Under the pieces are notes generated by a model, which made no database searches, was not told the origin of the DNA, and was given only the letters and a program-made list of their open reading frames with translations. Positions 1 through 8,391 of a stretch of 64,000 nt of DNA are shown piece by piece. A program made the position numbers and the translations under genes. The stretch comes from Streptomyces sp. NBC_00510. GTDB taxonomy: Bacteria; Actinomycetota; Actinomycetes; Streptomycetales; Streptomycetaceae. The stretch lies in contig CP107851.1 of assembly GCA_036013505.1 (NCBI GenBank), forward strand, positions 186,001 through 250,000, written 5' to 3'. Each line of letters starts with the position of its first letter. Within the stretch, counting starts at the first letter, position 1.

Positions 1-1168
1 ACTCGCGCAGGAGGTTCACGGTCTCCTCGAAGTAGGACGGGCCGCCGAGGTGGTGCAGGATGTGTCCGGCGAGGGCGTGGCGGGCGATGTCGGCGTGGTG
101 CCACACGAGGGTGAACGGCGGGACGACGGAGGGCCCGCCGCACAGGTAGTCCTGCACCGAGTCCAGGTCTCTGCCGTAGTGGGCGCCAGGGCCGAGCAAG
201 GCTTCGCCGAGTGCCAGGAGCAAGCCGGCCCTGTCGGTGACGTGCTGTCCGTCCAGGTGGTACGTCCCGCCGGAGAGGCCCTGCAGCCCGTACGGGCCGA
301 CGCGGGTGAGGTCCAGCCACTCGGACCGGCCCTCGGCGTCGAACTGTGCCCACTGGTTGGGCCGTGTGGGAACACCGTCGGACCAGATCTCCCAGACTGC
401 GCGGGCGGCCAGGGTGGGGCGGTCGTCACCGGGGTCGGTGATGGTGACGTCGATCAGGGCTCCGCCGAGGACGGATGGGCGTGCCTCGACGGTGTCCAGG
501 TCGAGGTGGTACCCGGTCATCGTCCGGCCGTGGTGGTCGAGGCACCAGAGCGTGATCGGGTCGCCCTCCTGCGGAAGGGGACGACACAGCAGGGCCAGAA
601 GCGGTGCGGCGGGTTCGCAGCCGATCAGGTGCACGGGCTGGGTGGGTCGCTGCGGGCGCGGGGTGAGCAGGCCGTCAATGGAACGGCAACCGCCCGATGG
701 GCTGTCCCCCCGGATCGAGGGGAACCACAGGTCGAACCGCGGGCTCGAAGGCAGCAGCTTGCCGCCCCAGTAGTCGTCCTCTCTGACGCCGGTGCCCACG
801 ACGATGTCCACGCGCCCGGGATCGCCCGCCGTGGGCCACTGGGCCAGGACAGCCGTGTCCTCCAGGTCCCAGTAGCGGGACGGCCCGCCGTTCGAGGGAT
901 CCACAGGCTCGATCGAGAGCATTCCGTCCCCCAGCAGCCGCACCGGTTCGGCGCTGTCCGTCACGGCTTGGACCAGCAGGCTCTCGCGCGGGCAGCCGCG
1001 CAGTGTCAGGACCTCTCGCGGCAGCGGAGGCGGGTCCATGAACAGGCCCTCGACCTCCGCGCACCGCCCCCACAGCACGCCCTCCTCCTCACCGTCGGTG
1101 TCCTCCCGCACCAGGAGATACCGGACCGGGAAGTCCCGCTCCCACCCCACATGGTCCTCAGAGCGCAC
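1..1168 (-). CDS. Protein with C-terminal barstar-like domain (partial)
   Basis: About 389 residues are visible and the C-terminus runs off the left edge. The GTG at 1168 follows a GGGGAGA Shine-Dalgarno. The first ~300 residues match no family I recognise. The last ~90 residues look like barstar: a short strand (YHLDG), a helix, then YGRDLDSVQDYL, which resembles the YGxNLDALWDxL helix of barnase inhibitors, then PFTLVWHH. Barstar-family proteins bind and inhibit secreted or delivered ribonucleases, so an immunity role is possible. The unusual point is that the domain sits at the end of a long protein, whereas classical barstar is about 90 residues. Domain call moderate, function inferred. 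Confidence 0.65.
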   Translation of the reverse strand, partial: MRSEDHVGWERDFPVRYLLVREDTDGEEEGVLWGRCAEVEGLFMDPPPLPREVLTLRGCPRESLLVQAVTDSAEPVRLLGDGMLSIEPVDPSNGGPSRYWDLEDTAVLAQWPTAGDPGRVDIVVGTGVREDDYWGGKLLPSSPRFDLWFPSIRGDSPSGGCRSIDGLLTPRPQRPTQPVHLIGCEPAAPLLALLCRPLPQEGDPITLWCLDHHGRTMTGYHLDLDTVEARPSVLGGALIDVTITDPGDDRPTLAARAVWEIWSDGVPTRPNQWAQFDAEGRSEWLDLTRVGPYGLQGLSGGTYHLDGQHVTDRAGLLLALGEALLGPGAHYGRDLDSVQDYLCGGPSVVPPFTLVWHHADIARHALAGHILHHLGGPSYFEETVNLLRE

Positions 1169-1274
1169 GCTTCTCCCCTGCTACCAGGCTGTCTTGGCGC
1201 GCCAACCCTACGGCTCGCTGACGCCGAAGCCCTCCGAATATCGCTTGCTTGGAATGACGCTCCCCGCCAGTCGG

Positions 1275-1583
1275 CGCCTCACAGTGGACCGCGGCGCAGC
1301 GCCAGGCCTACGCCAACGACCTGGACGAGCCGCGGGCGCTGGTGGGGTCACCGCTCGCAGCAACAGATCCAAGTCGGACAAAGACGTTGCAGAGTGGCTG
1401 CCGCCGGCCGCAGCCGCGCGATGCCGGTACCTGCTCGACCGGGTGACCGTGAAGACCCACTGGCACCTGGCGGTCGACGACATCGAACGCGACGCCCTGG
1501 TACGCGAAGCCTCAGCGTGCCCGCGTACCCATCGTCACCACACCGACGGACACCCCACAGCCGAGCTGACCTCTACGGCGTGA
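1275..1583 (+). pseudogene. HNH endonuclease family (DUF1524/GmrSD-type) 3' fragment
   Basis: Reading forward, WTAAQRQAYANDLDEPRALV is followed after a one-base frame change by VTARSNRSKSDKDVAEWLPP and a conserved tail (RCRYL, then a Trp-rich helix). This is the C-terminal signature of secreted or intracellular HNH (DUF1524) nucleases of actinomycetes. The catalytic N-terminal part is absent and the frame breaks near 1345, so this is a relic. It lies between the divergent barstar-like gene and the terminator at 1669. Confidence 0.6.
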
Positions 1584-1668
1584 GGCGGTGGCTGCGCCGG
1601 GGGCCGGCGATGGAATCCTGGGCACCGGCCGCCGCGTGCACGCCCGAAGGCAGGCCGGATACGTCCGC

Positions 1669-1697
1669 AGGCCCTGCCCCCGTGTGGGGCAGGGCCT
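1669..1697. terminator. Strong GC hairpin
   Basis: A perfect 12-bp inverted repeat, AGGCCCTGCCCC / GGGGCAGGGCCT, with a 5-nt loop. It lies 113 bp beyond the stop of the minus-strand GPP34 gene. No T-run follows on either strand, so it is a plausible but not canonical terminator. Confidence 0.55.
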
Positions 1698-1809
1698 GGG
1701 TTCCCAAGGCAGCGGCACAAGGGCGGACGATCATGCTCTTGCGCCAACCAGTTGGTAGGTACGTGGTCTGTGGTGGGCAATGATCCTAGTCCCGTCGCAT
1801 TCGCGGGAG

Positions 1810-2412
1810 TTATTCCAGCGTGCGCCAGAGGTTGTCGAAGGCAGCCTGCTCGATGGCGCGTCGTTGTTGCTCCGCCTCCAGTTCCTCCAGCGCGGTACGG
1901 ATGGAGGCCAGCACTGTCTGCACCGCGTAATCGGTGATTTCGGTTGATTCTTTAGCCTGGTCGTGGTCGATACCCAGGCTTTCAGCGAGAGCGAGGAGGA
2001 CGGGCTCGGCATGGGCCCAGCGCGTGGTCGCCCGGTGGCGAAACGGTGAGTTGACCAGAGATCCGTGCCCCTCCCGGAAGAGACGGCCGCGCTCTCGCAC
2101 GATGGTTCCCTGTGCTTCCAGTGCGACCACGTATGTCTCCGTCAGGGTCTTGCCTCTGCGCCACAGCCAATCACTTACCAGCTCGTACGGCTCGTCCATG
2201 ACGAATGAGGCGGCAGCCTCGGTCAGGAGGGGATCAGCCGGTTCCCCTAGATGGCCCGGCACGATCCGATCCCCGTCCAGCCGGATAGTCGGGGCCTTGA
2301 GAAGGTCGATCAACTCGGCTCCCGCGAGCGCGAGCGACAGCCCACCTGATGCGAGCGGAGGCCCGACTTTCACGTCCAGGACGACGATCAGCAAGTCTTG
2401 CGGTGTGGTCAT
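1810..2412 (-). CDS. GPP34 family phosphoprotein
   Basis: A 200-residue protein starting at ATG 2412. It follows the bacterial GPP34 (GOLPH3-like) pattern: an N-terminal LLIVVLDVK helix, GGLSLALAGAELIDLL, a stretch with RLDGDRIVP, and a middle block TLTETYVVALEAQGTIVRERGRLF, with the helical C-terminus expected for the fold. In eukaryotes the family binds PI4P at the Golgi. In Streptomyces these proteins are numerous and of unknown function, probably peripheral membrane proteins. No neighbour suggests a pathway. Family call is firm; role unknown. Confidence 0.8.
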   Translation of the reverse strand: MTTPQDLLIVVLDVKVGPPLASGGLSLALAGAELIDLLKAPTIRLDGDRIVPGHLGEPADPLLTEAAASFVMDEPYELVSDWLWRRGKTLTETYVVALEAQGTIVRERGRLFREGHGSLVNSPFRHRATTRWAHAEPVLLALAESLGIDHDQAKESTEITDYAVQTVLASIRTALEELEAEQQRRAIEQAAFDNLWRTLE

Positions 2413-2449
2413 GAAAAGCTCACGTCCAATGGGTCGTAACCCACGACGT

Positions 2450-2760
2450 CAAGTGCCGCCGGGGATGTGCTCGTTGTGTTGGTTGAGCTGTTGACCTGCC
2501 GCATCCGGCCGCTGAGGGCCAGAGCTCGGCCGGGATCCGCATCGCGGGCCTCGTCCTGGCGAACCCTCACACGCAGCAGGCCGCAGAACTCGCTGATCAC
2601 TTTCTTCCCGCCAGCGACGGCGTCGGAAGAACGCATAGACACCGCCCAGGATGGACAGTCGACGGGTACGGCCCGCCACTTGATGCCGTTGTCGGCGACG
2701 GTAGCGGATCGCGTCGTTCATCTGCCGGTGGCAGTATCCCTTCCGCTGCCCGCCCGATCG
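2450..2760 (-). pseudogene. IS5-family transposase relic
   Basis: Pieces in two minus-strand frames together give NDAIRYR, NGIKWRAVP and then YAFFRRW/EFCGLLRVRVRQDEARDADP, the typical start of IS5-group transposases (IRYR...WRxLP...FPPWxTVYxxFxRW...LRxxVR). The frame changes near 2640 and no DDE core remains. It sits between the GPP34 gene and the Bax-inhibitor gene. Confidence 0.5.
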
Positions 2761-2823
2761 AAAGACGGACCGGGAAGTCACACTCGTTCTGATACTCACC
2801 GTGATCGATGGAGCAGCGGCTTC

Positions 2824-3720
2824 TCAGGCCGACTTGTCGCCGCCGTTCAGGATGGAGAACAGTTGCAACGCCTCCACGTAGATCCACACCAGGGTCAGTG
2901 TGAGTCCGAAGGCCGCCAGCCAGGACTCCTCGCGCGGGGCTCCGTGGGCTATGCCGTCCTCGACCTGCTTGAAGTCCAAGGCCAAAAAGCACGCGCCGAG
3001 GATGATGCCGATGACGCCGAAGAGGATGCCAAGGCCACCGCTGCGAAGGCCCAGGCCGTCACCACCGGCGAAGGCGGAAATCAGTAGGTTGGCGACGGTG
3101 AGCAGCAAGAAGCCCATCGCGGCTGCCATCGCGAAACCGTAGAAACGTCGGGTGACGCGAATCCAACGTCTCTTGTATGCGATCAGCGTGCCGGCGAGGA
3201 CCGCCATCGTGCCGAGCACGGTCTGGATCACTACGGCGGGGCTGATGTAGGTGGAAGTGACGCTGGAGATGACTCCGAGGAAGATGCCTTCGAACGCTGC
3301 GTACGCCAGGATCAGTGCCGGGACCGGCTTGGCCTTCAATGTTTGGGCGAGCGACAGGCCAAAGGCCAGCAGGGCGGCTCCGATCGCGATGCCGTACGAC
3401 GTGCCCAGGCTGGCCTCATCGACAGGCAGCAGCACCCACGCAAGGACGGCGGCGAGCACAACCATGCCAAGTGTCATTGCCGTCCGGGCGACGACATCGT
3501 CGATGGTCATCGCAGTGCCGCAGACCTGCTGCAGAGCAGCGGGCCCGGCGTCAGGCGCAGCGTCCGCGCTCTGCACGGTCGCGCTCCGGCTGGCCGTGCC
3601 CTGCGCGTAGGGGTTGTCCGCGGCAGAGCCATCGGCGTGCGGCTTTTGCTCGTTGAAGCCCGCGCAGGTGTTGCCGCGGTTGAACACCCCTCGCGAGAAG
3701 ACAGGATTGCTGCTCTTCAT
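2824..3720 (-). CDS. Bax inhibitor-1/YccA family membrane protein
   Basis: A 298-residue protein. I chose ATG 3720 over the ATG 9 bases upstream because AGAGGA lies at proper spacing only for 3720, and MKSSNPVFSR is the usual start of the streptomycete family. A polar, Ala/Pro-rich N-terminus of about 80 residues is followed by about seven hydrophobic segments. The C-terminal block (DFKQVEDGIAHGAP...ESWLAAFGLTLTLVWIYVEALQL) is characteristic: the acidic residues of this region form the pH/calcium-sensing site in BsYetJ. It probably acts as a cytoplasmic-membrane calcium or ion leak protein. It appears monocistronic. Confidence 0.88.
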   Translation of the reverse strand: MKSSNPVFSRGVFNRGNTCAGFNEQKPHADGSAADNPYAQGTASRSATVQSADAAPDAGPAALQQVCGTAMTIDDVVARTAMTLGMVVLAAVLAWVLLPVDEASLGTSYGIAIGAALLAFGLSLAQTLKAKPVPALILAYAAFEGIFLGVISSVTSTYISPAVVIQTVLGTMAVLAGTLIAYKRRWIRVTRRFYGFAMAAAMGFLLLTVANLLISAFAGGDGLGLRSGGLGILFGVIGIILGACFLALDFKQVEDGIAHGAPREESWLAAFGLTLTLVWIYVEALQLFSILNGGDKSA

Positions 3721-3739
3721 CTCACTCATTCCTCTGTGG

Positions 3740-4540
3740 TTGCACCCCCGGTCCGGTCTCGATATGGATCTGGAGATCCGAGTACTGGTCCTGTGGGATG
3801 CCCCAAAACGGCTTTCATCGATGACATGTGTCACAGGTGCCGGCGGCTCACCGTCGCCCGCGGTCGGGTGCCTCAAATCTCCGGAGGGCGCGAGACGACC
3901 ACATTGGGTTGACGTGCCCTTGTGTTCAATCTCGGCCACCAATCACCCTTCGCCACCCGCTCGAGTGGTGACGACTCATTTCGGGTGATACATCACCCCA
4001 CCCAGGAGGGTCAGGTCAGATCCATTACGCACTCTTCTCAACCGCCCGGGCGAGCAGCGCGGTGGGCCGGGCGGATGATGGGCGGCGATCTGCCGGGATC
4101 TCAGTGGAGAGCCTCCGGCGGCTGATCGGGCCAGGGGCGGAGCTCCGCGGCCGCCTTCGGCCCGGGTGGTTCGTCGCGGTCTCCGGCTGCCTGCAGGGCA
4201 GCGGGCGCTCTTCGGTGCCGGAGTCGCACACTGTCGTCGCAGCGTCAGCTCGCCGACCAGATCGTGCACGGGCCGATACGGGCGACCGTGCCGGAGTCGG
4301 CCGCGCCGTCCTCCTCCACGATCGCACCTTGTGCCCGTACGGGAAGCATCAGGCCGCGAGCACGTGGAATGTGCTCGGGTCGAGCGTTTCCCGAGGCACC
4401 CGCTGAGCATCGCGCGCCGACAAACAGTGCCTTCGCCCGTGTGGTCGAGTACGGCACCCCCAAGCCCGGTCGGCTCCTCGCCGGCGAGGGCTGGTAGTCG
4501 GCGTGCAGGATGGACGCGGCGCGCGGTGTGTCCGCGTGCC
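3740..4540. other. Gene-free stretch, no recognisable coding
   Basis: About 0.8 kb between the Bax-inhibitor start and the terminator of epoxide hydrolase 1. Several frames are open, but none carries a motif, a good ribosome-binding site or consistent third-position GC. It may hold a fully eroded gene. The first 250 bp are less GC-rich and should contain the promoter of the Bax-inhibitor gene. Confidence 0.4.
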
Positions 4541-4542
4541 CT

Positions 4543-4584
4543 GGGGCGGCTGAGCGATTCGGGGCCGAGTCCCTCAGCCGCCCC
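4543..4584 (-). terminator. Hairpin downstream of epoxide hydrolase 1
   Basis: A perfect 12-bp inverted repeat, GGGGCGGCTGAG / CTCAGCCGCCCC, with an 18-nt loop, 40 bp beyond the stop of the minus-strand gene ending at 4624. Confidence 0.6.
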
Positions 4585-4623
4585 GGGGGGCTAGAGCCGG
4601 TGCATCAAGTAGGGCACGGCCTG

Positions 4624-5826
4624 CTAGCGAAGGGACCGGAAGCCCGCGCGGAGCTCGTTCACGAACAGGGCCGGCTGCTCCCAGGCAGCGAAGTGGCCGC
4701 CCTCGTCGAGCCTGTTGTAGTGGACGAGGTTCGGGTAGGCCCGCTCGGTCCAGGTCTTCGGGGGCTGGAAAAGCTCGTCGGGGAAGACGCTCACGGCGAC
4801 CGGGAGCCTGACGCCCTTCGGCGCGAAGAACGGGGAGATCCGGTTCTCGGCGTAGAGACGGGAAGCGGAGATCGCGGTGTTCGTCAGCCAGTAGAGCGTG
4901 ATGTTGTCCAGGACGTCGTCCCGGGACAGGCCCTCGGTCACCCCGTCGAAGGCCCGGGAGATCATCTCCAGACTGGCCGCGTCGTGGTCGAGCAGGAAGG
5001 CCGCCAGACCGACCGGAGAATCCGCCAGCCCGGTCAGCGTCTGCGGGCGGGAGGCCATCATGTAGGCGTAGTAGACGTGCTTGTAGAAGAAGTCCAGCTG
5101 CTCGACAGCACGCTTCTCCTCGTCGTTCACCAGAACCACGCCGGGCGGCAGGGGGTTGCCGGCCGACACGGCCTGCTCGATGACGGGCGGGAACACACAC
5201 GCCAGATTGGTGTGGATACCGACGAGGCCCTCGGGCTCCTGCACGCCCATCATTTCGGTGATGAGCGCACCCCAGTCGCCGCCCTGCGCAACGTACTTGG
5301 TGTAGCCCAGGCGCTTCATCAGTTCGGCCCAGGCCTGGGCGATGCGCTCGGGGTCCCAGCCGGTCGAGGTCGGCTTGCCGGAGAAGCCGTAGCCGGGCAT
5401 CGAGGGGATCACCAGGTGGAAGGCGTCCGAGGCGTCGCCGCCGTGGGCGGTCGGGTTCGTGAGCGGCTCGATGAGCTTCATCTGCTCGATGATCGTGCCC
5501 GGCCATCCGTGCGTGATGATCAGCGGCAGGGCGTTCTCGTGCTTCGAGCGGACGTGGATGAAGTGGATGTCCAGGCCGTCGATCTCGGTGATGAAGTGCG
5601 GCAGGGCCTTCAGCTTCGCCTCGGCCTTGCTCCAGTCGTACTCCGACGCCCAGTACCGCGCCAGCTCCTGAAGGGTGGCCAGCGGGGTGCCCTGGGACTG
5701 GTCGGCGACGGTCTCCTTCTCAGGGAAGCGCGTCGCGGTGATCCGCGCGCGCAGGTCCTCGAGCTCCGCCTCCGGGAACTCGAACGTGAACGGACGGATC
5801 GCATCCCGGTCAGGGGTGACGGACAT
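4624..5826 (-). CDS. Epoxide hydrolase family protein, copy 1
   Basis: A 400-residue alpha/beta hydrolase of the microsomal epoxide hydrolase type. The N-terminal EHN region (IRPFTFEFPEAELEDLRARI...) covers residues 8-120, HGWPG at 106-110 gives the oxyanion motif, the nucleophile is Asp184 in GGDWG, and the catalytic His is at 378 in GGHFAAWE. It should open epoxides to diols via an Asp ester intermediate. The ATG at 5826 has GGAG eight bases upstream. It is a close paralogue of the gene at 8392-9591, and similarity continues through the upstream region, so gene and promoter were duplicated together. Substrate unknown. Confidence 0.88.
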   Translation of the reverse strand: MSVTPDRDAIRPFTFEFPEAELEDLRARITATRFPEKETVADQSQGTPLATLQELARYWASEYDWSKAEAKLKALPHFITEIDGLDIHFIHVRSKHENALPLIITHGWPGTIIEQMKLIEPLTNPTAHGGDASDAFHLVIPSMPGYGFSGKPTSTGWDPERIAQAWAELMKRLGYTKYVAQGGDWGALITEMMGVQEPEGLVGIHTNLACVFPPVIEQAVSAGNPLPPGVVLVNDEEKRAVEQLDFFYKHVYYAYMMASRPQTLTGLADSPVGLAAFLLDHDAASLEMISRAFDGVTEGLSRDDVLDNITLYWLTNTAISASRLYAENRISPFFAPKGVRLPVAVSVFPDELFQPPKTWTERAYPNLVHYNRLDEGGHFAAWEQPALFVNELRAGFRSLR

Positions 5827-5944
5827 GTTGATCTCCACGATGTCTAAAGTGATTTGCAGAAGGAGGTGGGATTTGACGTCGAGTTCGCAGACGTATCCGC
5901 ACGTTGTCAATCCCGCTTGCCGGCGCTGCGGGCCGAGGCCTGCT

Positions 5945-6100
5945 CTGCCTTCCGGCGCACTTCCATGATGGGCCTGGGTTGCCACATCGGTAATCTGGAA
6001 AATGACCTAGATTCCGCAGTGGCGGTGATGTTTTTCCTAGGTAACGTGACGTGGTCCCGTCGGTAGGCTTCAGAGCAGTCATGTGACGGAATCCCGCGGT
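5945..6100 (-). repeat. Three-copy upstream element, copy A
   Basis: On the minus strand it reads CACGTTACCTAGGAA, then GCGGAATCTAGGTCA, then CCAGATTACCG, then CATCATGGAAGTGCGCCGG. The same blocks occur at the same spacing upstream of epoxide hydrolase 2 (9712-9850) and, on the plus strand, at 18119-18270. CGTTACCTAG and the reverse complement of CTAGGTCACG form an imperfect inverted repeat, as expected for an operator. The element lies 120-270 bp upstream of epoxide hydrolase 1. Confidence 0.6.
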
Positions 6101-6910
6101 CGCCACCGTGGTGACGGGCCGGCAAGGGAGTTGCCGCTTCATCGCGTGCGGTCACGAAGGGGATCACTTATCGGGGCGGCGCCGGAACTGCCCCGTGTTT
6201 CCGGCCCCTGCGCCGGCGCCCGGCGCTATGGACGGGCAGAAATTCTGCGGTCCTCGGCCGCGACCCAATGACTGCTGGCGCCTCTGACAGCCGACGAGAC
6301 CGTATTCGTACGTCTGTGGGCGCCCGCGCTTCGGCTTGGGAGTCCGTCGGCTGCCAGGCAGCAGAGCGTTGCGAGGGCGTGGTGTTGGGCCGACGGCCGT
6401 GAACTGCACAGCCTGGCCCCGGACCTGGACGATGCGCGCAGGCTCCGGGGCGGGTTCCGCTTTCCGTGCCTCCCCTGAGCCCTCCTGCTCTGGTCCGGCC
6501 GCACGACGGAAACCGTAGGGCAACCAGGGCAGTTGCACGGCCAGGCGACAAGTACGACGGTGTCTGCACCGGACCCCTTGGCGAAGGGCTTTCAGGCTCG
6601 GCGGTGAGCCGCCGACACAGCTTGGCGGCCGCCCACTCCCCCAACGCACCGCCAGCGGACCCAGACCGAACGAGGACAGCGGGCGCAGCTCGGTTGCAAC
6701 AGCGCCCTTGCAACGCCATGAGGGTCCCTGCCTACTTTCCGGCGGGGACCCTCACGTGGACACGACGCAACCGTCATGCAGTCAGACACTGCCCGGTGCG
6801 CCGCAGGGAACTTGGCGAACGCTCGATTCCGACCCGTTGCGTGAAGGGCGGAAATTACGAGCCACTCGGGCCTCCGGGCTTGCGCCCGGTCCACCGGTGC
6901 TGAACGGCCT
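6101..6910. other. No recognisable gene
   Basis: About 0.8 kb between the copy A element and the ACR3 relic. Both strands have open frames, but none carries a family motif or a convincing start. I see no repeat or hairpin of note. Confidence 0.4.
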
Positions 6911-6914
6911 GGTT

Positions 6915-7125
6915 CGAAATTGTTGCCGGCCATGATGAAGGCCAGCGTCGCGGTGCAGTCGTAGGTGAGTCCGACGGCCTCGCTCAGGGCGAAGGTTTCG
7001 GCCCGCACGAAGGCGACATACCCGCGCAGGGGCAACGCGATCTGTGCACCGTCCCGGAGGTGATGGTCTTGCGCTGCGCTGCAAAGAGGATGACCAGCGT
7101 GGTCCAGGGCCGTACTTTGAGGTCG
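6915..7125 (-). pseudogene. ACR3-type arsenite efflux permease relic
   Basis: The minus strand encodes a piece very like the C-terminal third of ACR3 arsenite transporters. LKVRPWTTLVILFAAQRKTITS is followed, after a frame change, by LPLRGYVAFVRAETFALSEAVGLTYDCTATLAFIMAGNNFE. The last block matches the ACR3 signature YxxTATLAFTAAGNNFELAIA. The N-terminal membrane segments and the tail are gone. It is a remnant of an arsenic-resistance operon just downstream of msrA. Confidence 0.55.
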
Positions 7126-7303
7126 AACTTCTCCTCGCGCCTGGGTTCGACCCCGTCCTGTGCTCGCCTACGTGCCGGGGAGGAACCCGGCCACGTCAGC
7201 TGGAGGAGTGCGATGCCCGCCGCCCAGGTGGCCCCTGGTGCGGGGCGCCCGCCTCCAACGCGCCGCGGGTGGCGAGGCTTTCATCGAGGCCGAAGAAGCC
7301 GCC

Positions 7304-7816
7304 TCAGGCGCCTGCCCGTTTCGGCAGCCGCCAGTTCGGGCGCGGAAAGTGACAGGTGTAGCCGTCCGGATAGCGTCTCAAGTAATCCTGATGCTCCGGC
7401 TCGGCTTCCCAGAATGTGTCGGCCGGCACGACTTCGGTCACCACGTTTCCCGGCCACAGGCCAGATGCCTCGACGTCCGCGATGGTGTCCTCAGCGATCC
7501 GCCGCTGCTCGCCGTCGAGATGGAAGATGATCGAGCGGTAACTGGCGCCGACGTCGTTTCCCTGCCGGTTCTTCGTCGTCGGGTCATGGATCTGGAAGAA
7601 GTATTCCAGAATGGCGCGGTAGTCGGTGACGGCAGAGTCGAAAGTGATCTCGATCGACTCTGCATGATTTCCATGGTTGAAATAGGTCGGATGGGGCATG
7701 TCGCCGCCGCTGTATCCCACCCGAGTACTCACGACGCCGGGGAGCGTCCGGAGCAGATCCTGCATGCCCCAGAAGCAGCCGCCCGCAAGCCATGCCTTTT
7801 GCTGGAATTCAGTCAT
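7304..7816 (-). CDS. msrA: Peptide-methionine (S)-S-oxide reductase MsrA
   Basis: A 170-residue cytosolic enzyme that reduces the S-epimer of methionine sulfoxide with thioredoxin. The catalytic Cys14 lies in AGGCFWG, followed by [12 protein letters not shown] and the [10 protein letters not shown] and FFQIHDPTT blocks that form the substrate pocket. ATG 7816 has AAGGA nine bases upstream. The other stereospecific half, MsrB, is encoded 6 kb away on the other strand (13704-14111). It stands beside epoxide hydrolases and an arsenic-pump relic, consistent with a stress-defence island. Confidence 0.95.
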   Translation of the reverse strand: MTEFQQKAWLAGGCFWGMQDLLRTLPGVVSTRVGYSGGDMPHPTYFNHGNHAESIEITFDSAVTDYRAILEYFFQIHDPTTKNRQGNDVGASYRSIIFHLDGEQRRIAEDTIADVEASGLWPGNVVTEVVPADTFWEAEPEHQDYLRRYPDGYTCHFPRPNWRLPKRAGA

Positions 7817-8139
7817 CCCTGTTCGTCCTTCTTCCATGTTCGGGAACACACGCACATACCGGCCGATGTCGGCCCGAGGCAACGGCCCGGATACGTGCTT
7901 CTCGGCAACTCACGCGCCCCGGCATCACCGTCCGCGGCGCCCATGACCACGCCAAACGCGTTTCCGGCCACCCGTGGCAGCAGACGCGGCGGCTTGCCGG
8001 GGCGCTTCGGGGAACTGTCGGAAGCCGTCCGGGCATCACAAGGACAACACCGATCGGTTTGTCCGGGTGTACCGCAGGCGGCAGGCTCTGCCCACCTTCT
8101 CCAGGGCGTCGCATCTGCGCCAGAGCGCCGAGTTCACGA

Positions 8140-8216
8140 AAAGGACGGGTCCCGCGCTCCGGTCCCCTGCTGTCGGGGCGCGGGGCCGGAGCCGGGGGGT
8201 GCGGGACCCGCCGTTT
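8140..8216 (-). terminator. Large nested hairpin followed by a T-run (minus strand)
   Basis: The outer arms are about GCGGGTCCCGC / GCGGGACCCG, with an inner GCTCCGG / CCGGAGC pair. On the minus strand the outer stem ends in GGGACCCGTCC and is followed at once by TTTT, the form of an intrinsic terminator. It lies between the epoxide hydrolase 2 stop (8392) and the msrA start, so it insulates msrA. The 300 bp between msrA and the hairpin hold no gene I can see. Confidence 0.65.
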
Positions 8217-8308
8217 GAGGGGGCCGTATGAGAACCGGCCCGGTACCCGATGTTCAGGCGTTCGCGTTCGGGGTGCTCGTGGACCTGGTGCGTAGCGTGG
8301 CCGCGTGG

Positions 8309-8354
8309 CCCGGGGCGGCCAAGTAGCTCGAAGAGGAGCCACTCGGCCGCCCGG
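8309..8354 (-). terminator. Hairpin just downstream of epoxide hydrolase 2
   Basis: Imperfect inverted repeat CGGGGCGGCCAAGT / ACTCGGCCGCCCGG with a 16-nt loop, ending 38 bp beyond the stop of the gene at 8392. It occupies the same relative position as the hairpin at 4543-4584 after the paralogue. Confidence 0.5.
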
Positions 8355-8391
8355 CGGGTTGGGGGTCCGTGCAGTCGTTTGTTGAGACGAA

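Noticed and set aside
50..1783. Long plus-strand open frame of 577 codons
   Set aside because: It is the antisense of the barstar-like gene and then runs across the HNH relic; composition is Val/Gln/Gly-rich shadow sequence and no family is visible.
4245..4463. Minus-strand 72-residue ORF
   Set aside because: It reads partly like protein but has no start signal, no family and no conserved neighbour; too weak to annotate.
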